Made by a program: the position numbers and the translations under genes
The notes under the pieces: generated by a model
The model's database searches: none
What the model was told of the DNA's origin: nothing
The model's input: the letters and a program-made list of their open reading frames with translations, nothing else
Part shown: one piece after another, positions 10,255 through 19,069 of the stretch
Position numbering within the stretch: position 1 is the stretch's first letter
Layout: each line of letters starts with the position of its first letter
Source: Trichomonas vaginalis G3
Taxonomy: Eukaryota; Parabasalia; Trichomonadida; Trichomonadidae
Direction: 5' to 3'
Assembly: GCF_026262505.1 (NCBI RefSeq)
Contig: NC_067204.1
Span: 15,540,165-15,604,164 of the forward strand
Length of the DNA stretch: 64,000 nt

Positions 10255-12381
10255 CTATTTCACCATCTTCTTTAACACCCCAGTACTTACGCTTGGAGAG
10301 GACATGAACTTCGGTGAAAATTTTGTCCAATTTGAATTGACCCATCTTTCACCGACCATTCCCATTTCAATGAGTTTGTTGTATCCTTCTTCGTTCGTCA
10401 TGAGTGCGTCAATGTTCTCATAGTAAACCTTGACTTTCGATTTGACTTCCGAGAAGAACTCATTGTAGTTGTCAAGGACTGCCTTTGCGAACTGAGGGTA
10501 AGACCAATGTTCGACAATAGGTTTTAATGTGGTTACTAAGCCACTTTGACCTTGAGTGAATTCGTACTTCAAAACAAAAGGAGAAAACCTTTCAACAAAG
10601 TTGTCGACCTTCTCATAATGTTTACTCTTCATCTCTTGAGGTTTCTTAATGGAATATCCCCATGTCGAATTCATAAGCAATTTGAGTGTCATTGCAAGTT
10701 TGGGGTTTGAAGCTTTCCTAATATCATACAGTTGTTGTATGACTTTTCCAACTGTATAGTTCCTTCCCGGGAACTCACCATCTTCGTTTGGAATTCCAGT
10801 CGAATATATTGGACAAACCTCATGTACGCAGCGTTAAGGTCGACATAGTATATTTTTTCATTGAGTCGAACTTGTCGCAACCAATTGGTCCAGTTTGTGG
10901 AAATTCAAGTGAGTCTCTTATCTTCTGAGAAACTTCTCCTGTTATCTCATAAACATCGTCGAAGCAACCTGTTTCATATAAAACCTTCTGACCTAACTCA
11001 GATGCTCTCCAATACAATTTGACGTCAATTGGATGTCTCAATGGAAGTTTGTTTATAGCATCTTGAAGTTCTTGCAACCTCATTGGAAGTTCTTCTGGTT
11101 CAGGTTGGTATCCGAACAATCCAACTCCTTGTGGAATTGTGTACTTCTTTTGTACTAGAACTTTGTCTGGAACAACTTTTGGTCTTGCTAACAGTGAAAA
11201 GTTTGTTTCGTCTTTTGGTACAAAAGTTTCTGTCAGCTTGTCATCTGGAATTGGTTCCAACAAACCTTTCTCGAAAAGAATGTTTACAGCTCTGACAATG
11301 TTGCACTTGCCTTTTCCGAACAATGGGTTTGTAAGACTTTCGTTCAACATGAAGTGGTTGTGGACAATTACAATCTTCAACCATGGTAAATTGAACTCAA
11401 CAACATAGTCGTCATGTGAAGAACCTTTAGCTGTAGGTATGTTGACTCGGATATTGACATTTGCCAACGGTGCAATTTTTGCCAATTGACCTCTGAGAAT
11501 GTACCTTGTCTTCACACATGACTCAAGATACTTCATCTTCTCATCTGTAACAAGACCAGAGTTCCTGAGACATGTAAGAATGCAAGGTTCGTTGACAATT
11601 GTTTCAATTGAATTGTAAATTCCATACCTTGTCAAGTCAATGTCAGACTTATTTATGAAGGGGAAGTATCCAGCATGTTGTCTGACTGCTTGAGGGTTAG
11701 GTTGGTACCATTCGAACTTGACACTTGCAATTCCTTCAATTGCATTCAAAATGTCTGAGTCGAGTCAACCATTTGTTCTCTCTTTGTAGTCTTGAAAGCG
11801 TCAAGAAGTTTTGCGGCTGTTTGTTCATTGCCATGTGCATAGTAAATGTGACCATCCAAATCTGTTATGGTCAATCTGAGATTGTGTCCTTTCTTATTTC
11901 CGTCTTGTATGGCAGCAAGTACTCCCATGAAGCCTTCTTTGTTCTTTCCTTCGTCAAAGTTTACTGTAAAGGTTCGACCAGATGTAATTTGACTTCTAAC
12001 TTCACGGTACTTTTCATATGCATATCTTGTTCTTTCCATGGGAGCATGTGTCTCACCTTTTCCTTTTTTCCTTCTCAAAGGATGCAATTGTTCGTCATGT
12101 TTCCAGTAGAATCTGGCAAAGCCGTCGTGTCCTTCAACTTGAGGTTCACTAACATCGAAAGGCATGTCCATAAGACGTTCTTCTTCTAACCTCTCTAGTC
12201 TGTTTGGATAATTTGCACGTGCTGTTTCCAAATCCATTTCGTAGCGAAGACCAGACAATTTGTCATAGACTTTTATGGGTCTTCCCTTCCTATATTTAAA
12301 CTTCTTCGAAACTCTCCAACCATATCTTTGCAACTCTGCTTTTATTCTAGCAGATTTTCTATCCATTCTATATGGGGGCAT
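10255..12381 (-). pseudogene. Polinton protein-primed DNA polymerase B (broken)
   Basis: Minus strand from the ATG at 12381. Motif A is seen as YYVDLNAAYM, motif B as KLLMNSTWGYS, and motif C in a degenerate YYENID form. The element replicates with this family-B polymerase, which uses a protein primer. The span of about 2.1 kb is short for a Polinton polymerase. Broken in a few places. Confidence 0.85.
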
Positions 12382-12409
12382 TTTTATAAAAATAAAAAAT
12401 ATTTTTTCT

Positions 12410-12993
12410 TTACTTTACATAACCGCCTGCTGCCATAAGTCTTTGACGCCAACCCATACCAGCTAATGAAGGTTGACTTGGTTTAGTTTGGAAACTAAAC
12501 TTTGGTTTTGGTTTATCTTCAGTTTTTGGTTTTTCTTCTTCTATCGGTTTTTCGTCACTTTTCGGTTCCTCTGACTTTACTTCACTTGCAGGAACAGTTG
12601 TGTCGTCAACATCTTCATAAATATCATATGCCATTTGTTTTTGTTTTCCTTTCAACTTTTTGTGTTTGTTGTAAAGTTTAGAATATTTCGACTCTAAGTC
12701 AATGAGATGTTCTATAATGAACTGTTGGTCAGTGAAGTAAACTTTTCCATCTGTTGTCTCGAAAGCTCCTTCAGACTTCAATATTTTATTTGTGAGAGTC
12801 TGTTTCTTTTTGAGATACTAGCCGTTCCATTTTTATGAAAAGTGACTTTATAGTTAGGGTTTGTATTTCCAGACCTGGCACTTTCTATTATTGAATTTTT
12901 CTCTTCATCTGTAAGTTCTTTGACAGGTTTTGACAATGGTTCTGAACTTTTTGTTTGTGGTGTCAAATCTACCGTTTCAACTTCTTCGGTCAT
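12410..12993 (-). pseudogene. Charged element protein, unknown (broken)
   Basis: Minus strand from the ATG at 12993. A Thr/Glu/Lys-rich N-terminus, a helical middle and a Lys/Pro/Glu-rich linker (EEKPKTEDKPKPK) lead to a C-terminal GMGWRQRLMAAGGYVK. It shares the leader TTTACTGAGATGAA with the 13162 gene. No family recognised. Appears broken. Confidence 0.45.
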
Positions 12994-13039
12994 TTCATCT
13001 CAGTAAAAATTTTAGTTTGGTTTGTTTTCAACTGGTTGT

Positions 13040-13162
13040 TTAGTTTTTAAGTCGGTCTAAAACTTCCTGAGGTATAGGAAGAACTTGACAAACACGTTGT
13101 GTAACTGCTGGAAGCCGACAAATCCATCTTGAACCCATTTGTCTCAATGCTGTATTGTTCAT
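13040..13162 (-). CDS. 40-residue basic peptide ORF
   Basis: The ATG at 13162 opens a 40-codon frame (MNNTALRQMGSRWICRL...). Its leader TTTACTGAGATGAA is identical to that of the next gene downstream at 12993. This shared leader is the main reason to accept so short a gene. The peptide is Arg/Val/Leu-rich; function unknown. Confidence 0.45.
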   Translation of the reverse strand: MNNTALRQMGSRWICRLPAVTQRVCQVLPIPQEVLDRLKN

Positions 13163-13223
13163 TTCATCTCAGTAAAAAAACTTTACATTCCCCAAGTTTG
13201 AGGTGGTTGCGGTTGGTTATTGT

Positions 13224-13583
13224 TTACCCATGTTGTGCATGGTTATATCCTCTGTTAAAGAATCTTTCACCTTGGTCCATATAGTGTCCTGCTTGGTTAT
13301 AGTAGTCATTTGCTTTGTTATAATAGTTTCCTGCTTGTCTTCCTACATTGTCCATCCATCCTTGAACTTTTCCTCTTGTTTCAGGATTTGGAATAAGATT
13401 TGTTGCATCTCGTGCTACATCCCAACCTTTCTGTACAGTTTGTATAATAGGTTGTGCTTTCTCTTTAAGTATACCTAATGTACTCAAAATCTTCCTTCCA
13501 ACTCCAAATACACCTCTGGCTATTGTTCCCACTGCGGGCAAAAATCTGGATGCAACTCCTGCTAACGCGCCAAATAAACCCAT
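13224..13583 (-). CDS. Small protein with membrane-active-type amphipathic N-terminus
   Basis: A whole 119-residue frame from the ATG at 13583. It begins MGLFGALAGVASRFLPAVG, a glycine-initiated amphipathic helix of the sort seen in membrane-lytic virion proteins such as adenovirus pVI; Gly2 could be myristoylated. The rest is helical, ending in an Asn/Tyr/Gly-rich repeat (YYNKANDYYNQAGHYMDQ). It is divergent from the integrase gene with 17 bp between the ATGs. The role in entry is inferred from composition only. Confidence 0.55.
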   Translation of the reverse strand: MGLFGALAGVASRFLPAVGTIARGVFGVGRKILSTLGILKEKAQPIIQTVQKGWDVARDATNLIPNPETRGKVQGWMDNVGRQAGNYYNKANDYYNQAGHYMDQGERFFNRGYNHAQHG

Positions 13584-13600
13584 TTCTTATGGGTTAAAAA

Positions 13601-14558
13601 ATGACGAATCCAAACAAGGACCCTATGTTTCTAAAGCGACAAAGAAAGCACTCATGGTAAAAATCTTTAGTTCAACACCAAATGCTTGGTTTATGGATAT
13701 CTTGGAAAACATTCCGAGAGTAGAGAAGATGGACCACCATACTGGCTAATATTTGTCGGTCAAAACACAAGATACTGTGAAGCCATACCATTATGTCCAA
13801 AAATATTTTAGATGTGAAAACTGCTTTGACAATATTTCGTTGACAAATACCATCCAACAAAACTGACATCTGACTGTGAAAGTTCTTTCAAATCAGATGA
13901 TGTAAAAAACTATCTGCGTTCAAAAAATGTAAACCAATATTTCATTGTCGACCAAAACCATTCTGCTCTTGGTGTCATTGACGGTTGTATAAAAATGTTA
14001 AGAGACTTAAACCAACCACAAGGTGGTGAAGCAAATGAAATGTCATATGACGACAAATATAGACACTTCTCCATGGCAAAGATGAGACAAGTTTTAAATA
14101 TTTACAATAGCCGTAAACAAAAAGGTTTGGGAAACCACTCCCCGAAGAAATGAAAAACAACCCTGACTTAGAGAAAGACTATATATTTAATAATTTAGTC
14201 AAAAGAGACAAACAAGAAAGAATGCCGGGCTTCAAACTTCAGAAAGGTGACAAAGTAAAAATAGAAATACCTAAACGCGACCCATATGAAAATATACTAT
14301 TGACTATGACAACAATGGGAACCGACAGGTACTCACATTCGTGTTCGTAAAAATAGAAGAAAGTATACAAGAGAATATTATGAAGTTTTAGGCAAACATG
14401 GCAAAATGTACACACTGCAAGCAGAAGATAAAACTACTATTGCCAGACCTCGTTTCAAACTTGTCAAAGTTCAAGGTGGTATACTTTCAAAGACAGTTCC
14501 TAACAAATATAAGACAACTCCTGACGAATATGCTAAAGAAGTTGAAAATGACGACTAA
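13601..14558 (+). pseudogene. Polinton retrovirus-type integrase (broken)
   Basis: Plus strand from the ATG at 13601. Parts of the DDE integrase core (WFMDIL and FIVDQNHSALGVIDG blocks) and a basic C-terminal domain are recognisable, in the arrangement used by Maverick integrases to insert the element. Broken in several places. Confidence 0.75.
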
Positions 14559-14998
14559 GCAATTCTATACCATGCGTAAACTGTCATGTAAGGTGGCATG
14601 TAGTCTTTACTTTGTCCCGTTGTTTGCGTATATCCTGAAACGAAATGTGTATGGTTTCCTTCTCCCTGAGTGTCACTCCAGTAACAATTTATAGCAAACT
14701 TAACGTCGTCTTTAACATCATATCCTTTACCTTTTGTCATTCCTGACCAATCCCAATATCTATGCTTATGCCAACCTGCTTGAGATGTACTTAAATCTAT
14801 GTAGTGACTGTGTGCAGGTAAATTTTCACCTGAAATCGTTTTACTTCCACCTGTTTCCTTTGAAGAGTTTGCACAATACAAAAACCTGTCGACTATTTGT
14901 TCCCATGCACCAACACCAAACATTACTTGAGGACCTCTTGCTTCCATAGATGTATAAATAGAACCTACTGGGTTCATTAAATCAAACATATGAGACAT
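14555..14998 (-). CDS. Phage tail-collar/baseplate-type C-terminal domain protein
   Basis: A whole 147-residue frame. Its start (MNPVGSIYTSMEARGPQVMFGVGAWEQI..RFLY), its middle GENLPAHSHY and its end PPYMTVYAWYRIA match the pattern of the C-terminal domain of bacteriophage short-tail-fibre and baseplate proteins (gp10/collar type), which carry His-rich receptor-binding or metal-trimerised tips. The gene abuts the fibre-shaft gene upstream, whose stop shares one base with this start codon. This suggests linked expression or two parts of one spike. Its presence in a eukaryotic Polinton is unusual. Confidence 0.75.
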   Translation of the reverse strand: MSHMFDLMNPVGSIYTSMEARGPQVMFGVGAWEQIVDRFLYCANSSKETGGSKTISGENLPAHSHYIDLSTSQAGWHKHRYWDWSGMTKGKGYDVKDDVKFAINCYWSDTQGEGNHTHFVSGYTQTTGQSKDYMPPYMTVYAWYRIA

Positions 14999-16359
14999 TA
15001 CATAGGATTGTCTCTTTTGAACTTAAAATATAGTGCAACTATTTCAGGTTTCTTCTGGTTTAAGTCAGAATATTTTTTATAATATAATCTTATGTTTTCA
15101 GGGTAGGTAAAATCTTGACTATAATATTTATTTCTGTCATCTTCATAATAGTATACTATTCTCGTTTTTTCTATTGCATTATATCTTTTATATCTATAAA
15201 AATCTAAATATAATGTTAGCTTTTGTTCATCTACATGTGGTGTTCTGTTGTCATCTCCATAGTCATAATAGTATGGTGCTGGAGCTGGGTCAGGCAATGT
15301 CATATCTGTCATTTCATAAACTCGGAAATATTTCTTTTGTTCGTCTCCATATAAGTTTAAGTAGCAGTTGTTGTCTAATGGAACTTTAACTTGTGTACCA
15401 TCGTTCTTTTTATAGCTTACATACATTTCATTGTTATTTTTCGGAATGAGTTTATACCGTATACCATTTTTTAAGGAATGTACAAACTGCCATCTAAAAT
15501 ATTTGTTTTCTTCATTGAAAGAAAAGTCACCAACAATAGTTTCAATATTTTTTGTTCCAACTAAACTTTGGTATATTTCATTGACATATGTTTTATCTGC
15601 TTTCTTTTCAAGGCTAACGTTTAAGTCTGTTATTTCAGAAGATGTATGTGTATGTCCAACGGCACTTTTACTGTTTAAGGTTTCTTGTAAGTTTGCAATA
15701 TTTGCAATGGTATGTGTATGTCCAACGTCACTTTTACTGTTTAAGGTTTCTTGTAAGTTTGCAATATTTGCAATGGTATGTGTATGTCCAACGTCACTTT
15801 TACTGTTTAAGGTTTCTTGTAAGTTTGCAATATTTGCAATGGTATGTGTATGTCCAACGTCACTTTTCCTGTTTAAGGTTTCTTGTAAGTTTGCAATATT
15901 TGCAATGGTATGTGTATGAGTCTTTTTAGAATATTCGTTTTCAGCTCTTGTCACTTCACTTGACATTTTATTGTCAACATATGTTTTGTCTGCTAGTTCA
16001 GGATGAGTATGTTCTTTTGTTGCATAAGCTTTGTTAGCTCTTTCTTCTTCTTTTGCTATTGCATCGTCTACATATTCTTTGTCAGCTTTGTTGCCAACAT
16101 CTGCTTTCAAAAGAAGTTCAGATATAGGTTTCTCGTTTAAAGTTCCTTTTGTTGGATTTATACAGACAGTATGGTTCTTATTGTCTTGAAATAGAAACTC
16201 ATCTGTCATTGGGTTTAATGTCAGTTTTAAGTTTCCTTCTTTCAATGACTCAGATATCTTAGAATAGTTTGAAAAGTTTGTTGTGTTCTTATTTAGAGCT
16301 TGTATAATGAGTTGTCGGTTGTGTTGTATTTCTCTCATAGACGCTGTTTCATTTGACAT
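14998..16359 (-). CDS. Phage tail-fibre-like shaft protein
   Basis: A whole 453-residue frame from the ATG at 16359. Residues 1-80 form an N-terminal (attachment?) region. Residues 85-145 carry ADKxYVDxxI and EHTHPELADK units typical of phage tail fibres. Residues 147-238 are four near-perfect 22-residue repeats (THTIANIANLQETLNSKSDV-type). A mixed domain rich in Tyr follows to the end. GHTH-containing repeats in phage fibres build a trimeric shaft. It diverges from the 16378 gene with only 18 bp between the ATGs. A host-attachment spike is the likely role, by analogy. Confidence 0.75.
   Translation of the reverse strand: MSNETASMREIQHNRQLIIQALNKNTTNFSNYSKISESLKEGNLKLTLNPMTDEFLFQDNKNHTVCINPTKGTLNEKPISELLLKADVGNKADKEYVDDAIAKEEERANKAYATKEHTHPELADKTYVDNKMSSEVTRAENEYSKKTHTHTIANIANLQETLNRKSDVGHTHTIANIANLQETLNSKSDVGHTHTIANIANLQETLNSKSDVGHTHTIANIANLQETLNSKSAVGHTHTSSEITDLNVSLEKKADKTYVNEIYQSLVGTKNIETIVGDFSFNEENKYFRWQFVHSLKNGIRYKLIPKNNNEMYVSYKKNDGTQVKVPLDNNCYLNLYGDEQKKYFRVYEMTDMTLPDPAPAPYYYDYGDDNRTPHVDEQKLTLYLDFYRYKRYNAIEKTRIVYYYEDDRNKYYSQDFTYPENIRLYYKKYSDLNQKKPEIVALYFKFKRDNPM
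15640..15920. repeat. 66-bp tandem repeats inside the fibre gene (about four copies)
   Basis: The DNA unit (TTTGCAATATTTGCAATGGT and flanks) repeats every 66 bp with only a few differences between copies. This keeps the frame and encodes the 22-residue shaft repeat. Near identity at DNA level shows recent expansion and allows shaft-length change by slippage or recombination. Confidence 0.9.
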
Positions 16360-16377
16360 TTTTATTCTAGATAAAAT

Positions 16378-17226
16378 ATGCTTTCAATAGAAAAAGAAAA
16401 TTCAAGAGTTGCTACAACTAAACCATTAGATGAACTTTTTACGAATGTCGGTCAAAAGTTTGAGACAGAGACCGTAAAGCATGAAGGCTATCGTTTTGAC
16501 TACCCGTTAAGATGGTTAAGAGACCCATCTGTCACAAAAGCTATTGGCTTTCGTAGAATGAAGTTCATTTCAGAAGCCATACATGGTTTCCCATTTACAG
16601 TCGGTTTTGAAGTTCGATACTATAACAAAGAAAAACGTATGTATGAGAAATTTGAACAGGGAAAACTTTTACAAGTGAATTTGCTTGTAAACTTAGAAAC
16701 AACTCTTCAAGCTTTTCAAGAAAAAATAAACGACATCTATATCGAATATGCAAACCAGTATAACATTGACGAGGGAGAGTACCATCTCGATATTATATAT
16801 GACAGGAAAAATGCAACTGTTAAAATCAATAGAATAGAAGACCTTGGAGAAAACGTTTATATTTCTACAAAATATAACAACTTGGCATGGTATAGATTTC
16901 TGAGGATGTTAAATCAGCCTGCAGAATATCCAGTACACCCGGACTTTTATGAAGTCGAAAAACCTAATGGAACATATGAAAATATTTTCGACCCAGATGC
17001 TATTATAGTTCATGCTTCATTTTCTGGTGCACAAAACTCTTTCTTATGTCTGATGAATGACTTTTACGAAAAACCTACAAAGTTATATGAACCACCAAGT
17101 GGAAGTATTTCAGACTTTCAAGTATGGTTTACTACAGATGGAAGAAAAAGAATAATTCCATTATACCATGCGTTTTACTTAGAACTTAGTTTCATATACA
17201 ACTACTATCGAACGGTAAAAATATAA
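16378..17226 (+). CDS. Element structural-type protein, unknown (282 residues)
   Basis: A whole frame from the ATG at 16378. The protein is beta-rich with few low-complexity parts (FTVGFEVRYYNKEKRMYEKF; IVHASFSGAQNSFLCLMNDF). I recognise no catalytic motif. Its place between the fibre gene and the amphipathic peptide gene, and its composition, fit a virion component such as a fibre-anchoring or penton-type protein; this is inference. It shares an 18-bp divergent promoter gap with the fibre gene. Confidence 0.6.
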   Translation: MLSIEKENSRVATTKPLDELFTNVGQKFETETVKHEGYRFDYPLRWLRDPSVTKAIGFRRMKFISEAIHGFPFTVGFEVRYYNKEKRMYEKFEQGKLLQVNLLVNLETTLQAFQEKINDIYIEYANQYNIDEGEYHLDIIYDRKNATVKINRIEDLGENVYISTKYNNLAWYRFLRMLNQPAEYPVHPDFYEVEKPNGTYENIFDPDAIIVHASFSGAQNSFLCLMNDFYEKPTKLYEPPSGSISDFQVWFTTDGRKRIIPLYHAFYLELSFIYNYYRTVKI

Positions 17227-17234
17227 TTTTTTAA

Positions 17235-17472
17235 TACGGTTGAGGTGTTGGATTTGGTTGCCAACTAGACTGTGGTGCAGGTTCAGGCTGTTGTATAACA
17301 GGGCTTGTTCTTCTGGTTCAGGGTCTTTAGGTATAATACCAACGAACTGACCTACTCTTTTACCAATATTTTTGACTCCGTTCCAAATTCCTTTTCCTAC
17401 GGTTTTTATTCCATTCCATATACCTCTTCCAACTCTTCTGAAGAAGTTTCCAATACTACTGAAGAAACCCAT
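17235..17472 (-). pseudogene. Second amphipathic, glycine-initiated small protein (3' part uncertain)
   Basis: The ATG at 17472 begins MGFFSSIGNFFRRVGRGIWNG, followed by repeated GIWNGxK units. This strongly cationic amphipathic helix resembles membrane-active or DNA-condensing virion peptides. Gly2 is followed by Ser6, a good myristoylation context. The C-terminal part is unreliable in this copy and probably broken. Convergent with the 16378 gene. Confidence 0.5.
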
Positions 17473-17490
17473 TTTACTATATGTAAAAAT

Positions 17491-17853
17491 CTAATGTCCG
17501 CCTAGTCTCTTACGTTTCCTGTTGAGTTCCATAGCATTCTTTAACTGGAGCTCATACATTCTGTTTCTCCTCTGGTAGAAAACATATTCTGGGTCAACTC
17601 CTGTGTTCGCGTCATCTGCATAAAGTTGTTTATATCCGACTTCAGGGTTTGTATAAAACTCTTTCCATCTCATATTTGCATACCATGGTGGCAAACCTAA
17701 CGCAGCGTCATTTGACATGGCAGTTTGCATTTGTACATCTGTTGGCACTTGACCATAGTTTGCCATTGCAGTTTGTATTCTAACTTCATTTGGAATATTC
17801 TCTGGGTTTGGTTGTCCAGGTTGCTGTGCATTTGCTAAGTTCTGTGCGTCCAT
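17491..17853 (-). CDS. Small element protein, unknown (120 residues)
   Basis: A whole frame from the ATG at 17853. Two similar units (NEVRIQTAMANYGQVP and TDVQMQTAMSNDAALG) form a short internal repeat, followed by a Tyr/Arg-rich helix ending KRKRLGGH. No family recognised. Same strand and close to the amphipathic peptide gene, so possibly co-regulated. Confidence 0.5.
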   Translation of the reverse strand: MDAQNLANAQQPGQPNPENIPNEVRIQTAMANYGQVPTDVQMQTAMSNDAALGLPPWYANMRWKEFYTNPEVGYKQLYADDANTGVDPEYVFYQRRNRMYELQLKNAMELNRKRKRLGGH

Positions 17854-17872
17854 TTAATATTAAAAATATCTC

Positions 17873-18004
17873 TTACGAGTACATATACTGGACATTTGCA
17901 GGCATTGGTTCATCTTCATATTCTCTATATCTTTCTGCCACGTCAAATAAATAAATGACACAATGGAAAAAACCTAAAACAAGTAGTCCTATTTCAAACC
18001 ACAT
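17873..18004 (-). CDS. 43-residue single-span membrane peptide ORF
   Basis: The ATG at 18004 opens a short frame with one hydrophobic segment (IGLLVLGFFHCVIYLF) and an acidic tail (REYEDEP). It overlaps the 3' end of the methylase gene by a few codons. Small one-span proteins are common in viral modules. Supported only by its composition and fit between neighbours. Confidence 0.4.
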   Translation of the reverse strand: MWFEIGLLVLGFFHCVIYLFDVAERYREYEDEPMPANVQYMYS

Positions 18005-18808
18005 TTACTTACTAGTAAAATTTCTTTGTTATGACACTTTCTCCGGTTTATAGGACCTCTCTCATATTCTATCTTGTCATATCTAAACTCATAGTCATGT
18101 ATGTCCTCTAACCATCTCATAACGGTTTCCAAACCACTTTTATCGGATGTAAAGTAAAAGCATGGACAGTTATGTAAAACGTCTAAAGTTTCTAAAGAGT
18201 CTCTCAAAGTCCAGTCTACTTGGTATTGAAAATCCCATGTGTTATAGAACGGCGGGTCCACTATAAAGAAAACATTTTCCTTGTCTTTATATTTTTCATA
18301 CAACTCTGTCCAATGACATCTCACAAACTCTATACCCTCAATATATTTTTCTATGTCCTCTTTGAAAACATTTGTATAGTTAAGATATAAAACGTTTGAC
18401 ATAAGTGTTTCAATGTCATGAACTCTTATAGCACCACTATATAATAGTCTAGCAGAATATACTATCCCAGTCTATATATTCTGCTTTTTTCAAAACCTCT
18501 CTCACAATATTTTTCTTATCTAATGGTATACGTTCCATCTTACCTATAGGTATCTTTTCTTTTAACGCTTTCAATATATTGTTTGTGTCTGGTATATGTT
18601 TGAGACGGTCCATATAGTTGTCGAAGTCATTGCATATAATCTTTGAGTCTGGGAATATTGTATGGCACAAATGGGATATATAGAAACTTCCACCGAACAA
18701 ATCTACAAATGTTAGACCATTCGGTAGTTTCTTAAGTTCTCTCAATATAATATCTTTACATTTACTCTTATTTCCAAAGAACGGTAACGGTGGTTTTGTA
18801 AAATTCAT
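17989..18808 (-). pseudogene. Dam-type DNA N6-adenine methyltransferase (broken)
   Basis: Minus strand from the ATG at 18808. PPLPFFGNKSK and the AdoMet-binding FVDLFGGS are near the start, and the catalytic DPPF block (D/NPPY type) lies in the distal part. This order fits the D12/Dam family. Such enzymes methylate adenine in DNA; T. vaginalis DNA is known to be rich in N6-methyladenine, and I recall Maverick-borne adenine methylases being reported. This copy is broken. Confidence 0.8.
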
Positions 18809-18829
18809 TTATATATAATAATAAAAATG

Positions 18830-19060
18830 TTTTTTCCTGAAAAGTGGCAGAAAAGTGACAAAACATGAAAACATATATAATTTGTGAAAAGCGACACATT
18901 ATATAATGTTTTCGACCCAGAAGAAGGCTTCTCAAAGTATACTTCCTTGGAACGCCTGTAACTTTTCCTGTAGCGACGATAGACCCTTACTTGTCCGGAC
19001 AAAGTTATACTAAACATCTTCAGGGCTAGAAGGGGCGCAGCCCCTGGAAGCCCCACACAC
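18830..19060. repeat. Terminal repeat of Polinton A (right end)
   Basis: Reverse-complemented, the outer bases match the start of copy B: GGGGCTTCCAGG, a short hairpin, then TTCTAGCCCTGAAGATGTTT. The match fades after about 60 bp. It contains GGGGCGCAGCCCC, a perfect short palindrome. Host ankyrin sequence begins within about 10 bp. Confidence 0.8.
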
Positions 19061-19069
19061 CTGACCTAA

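Larger units (their letters stand above)
1..19060. mobile_element. Polinton/Maverick copy A, right-hand part
   Basis: The segment holds the Polinton hallmark genes: jelly-roll capsid candidates, an A32-like packaging ATPase, protein-primed DNA polymerase B and a retrovirus-type integrase. It ends in a terminal repeat at about 19060 that matches, inverted, the start of copy B at 49663. The left end lies outside the window. By analogy with copy B about 4.6 kb is missing there, so the full length would be near 24 kb. It is broken in roughly two dozen places. Near identity with copy B in the core block points to a recent origin. I see no adenovirus-type cysteine protease in this part. Confidence 0.93.

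Noticed and set aside
10689-12993. Apparent 4-bp ATGA overlaps between neighbouring minus-strand frames
   Set aside because: They arise from frames opened at GTG/TTG codons next to stops, not from true start codons, so no bacterial-style translational coupling is supported there.
12838-13020. Possible tRNA or other small RNA genes in spacers
   Set aside because: I found no cloverleaf with a TTCRA loop here or in other spacers; none can be supported without a covariance search.
15431-15929. Two plus-strand repetitive frames (22-residue units such as VCVCPTSLLLFKVSCKF)
   Set aside because: They are the antisense shadow of the 66-bp repeats in the fibre gene.
18805-19056. Minus-strand 83-residue frame through the terminal repeat
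   Set aside because: It opens in the GC-rich hairpin at the element tip and runs through non-coding repeat; no protein-like pattern.
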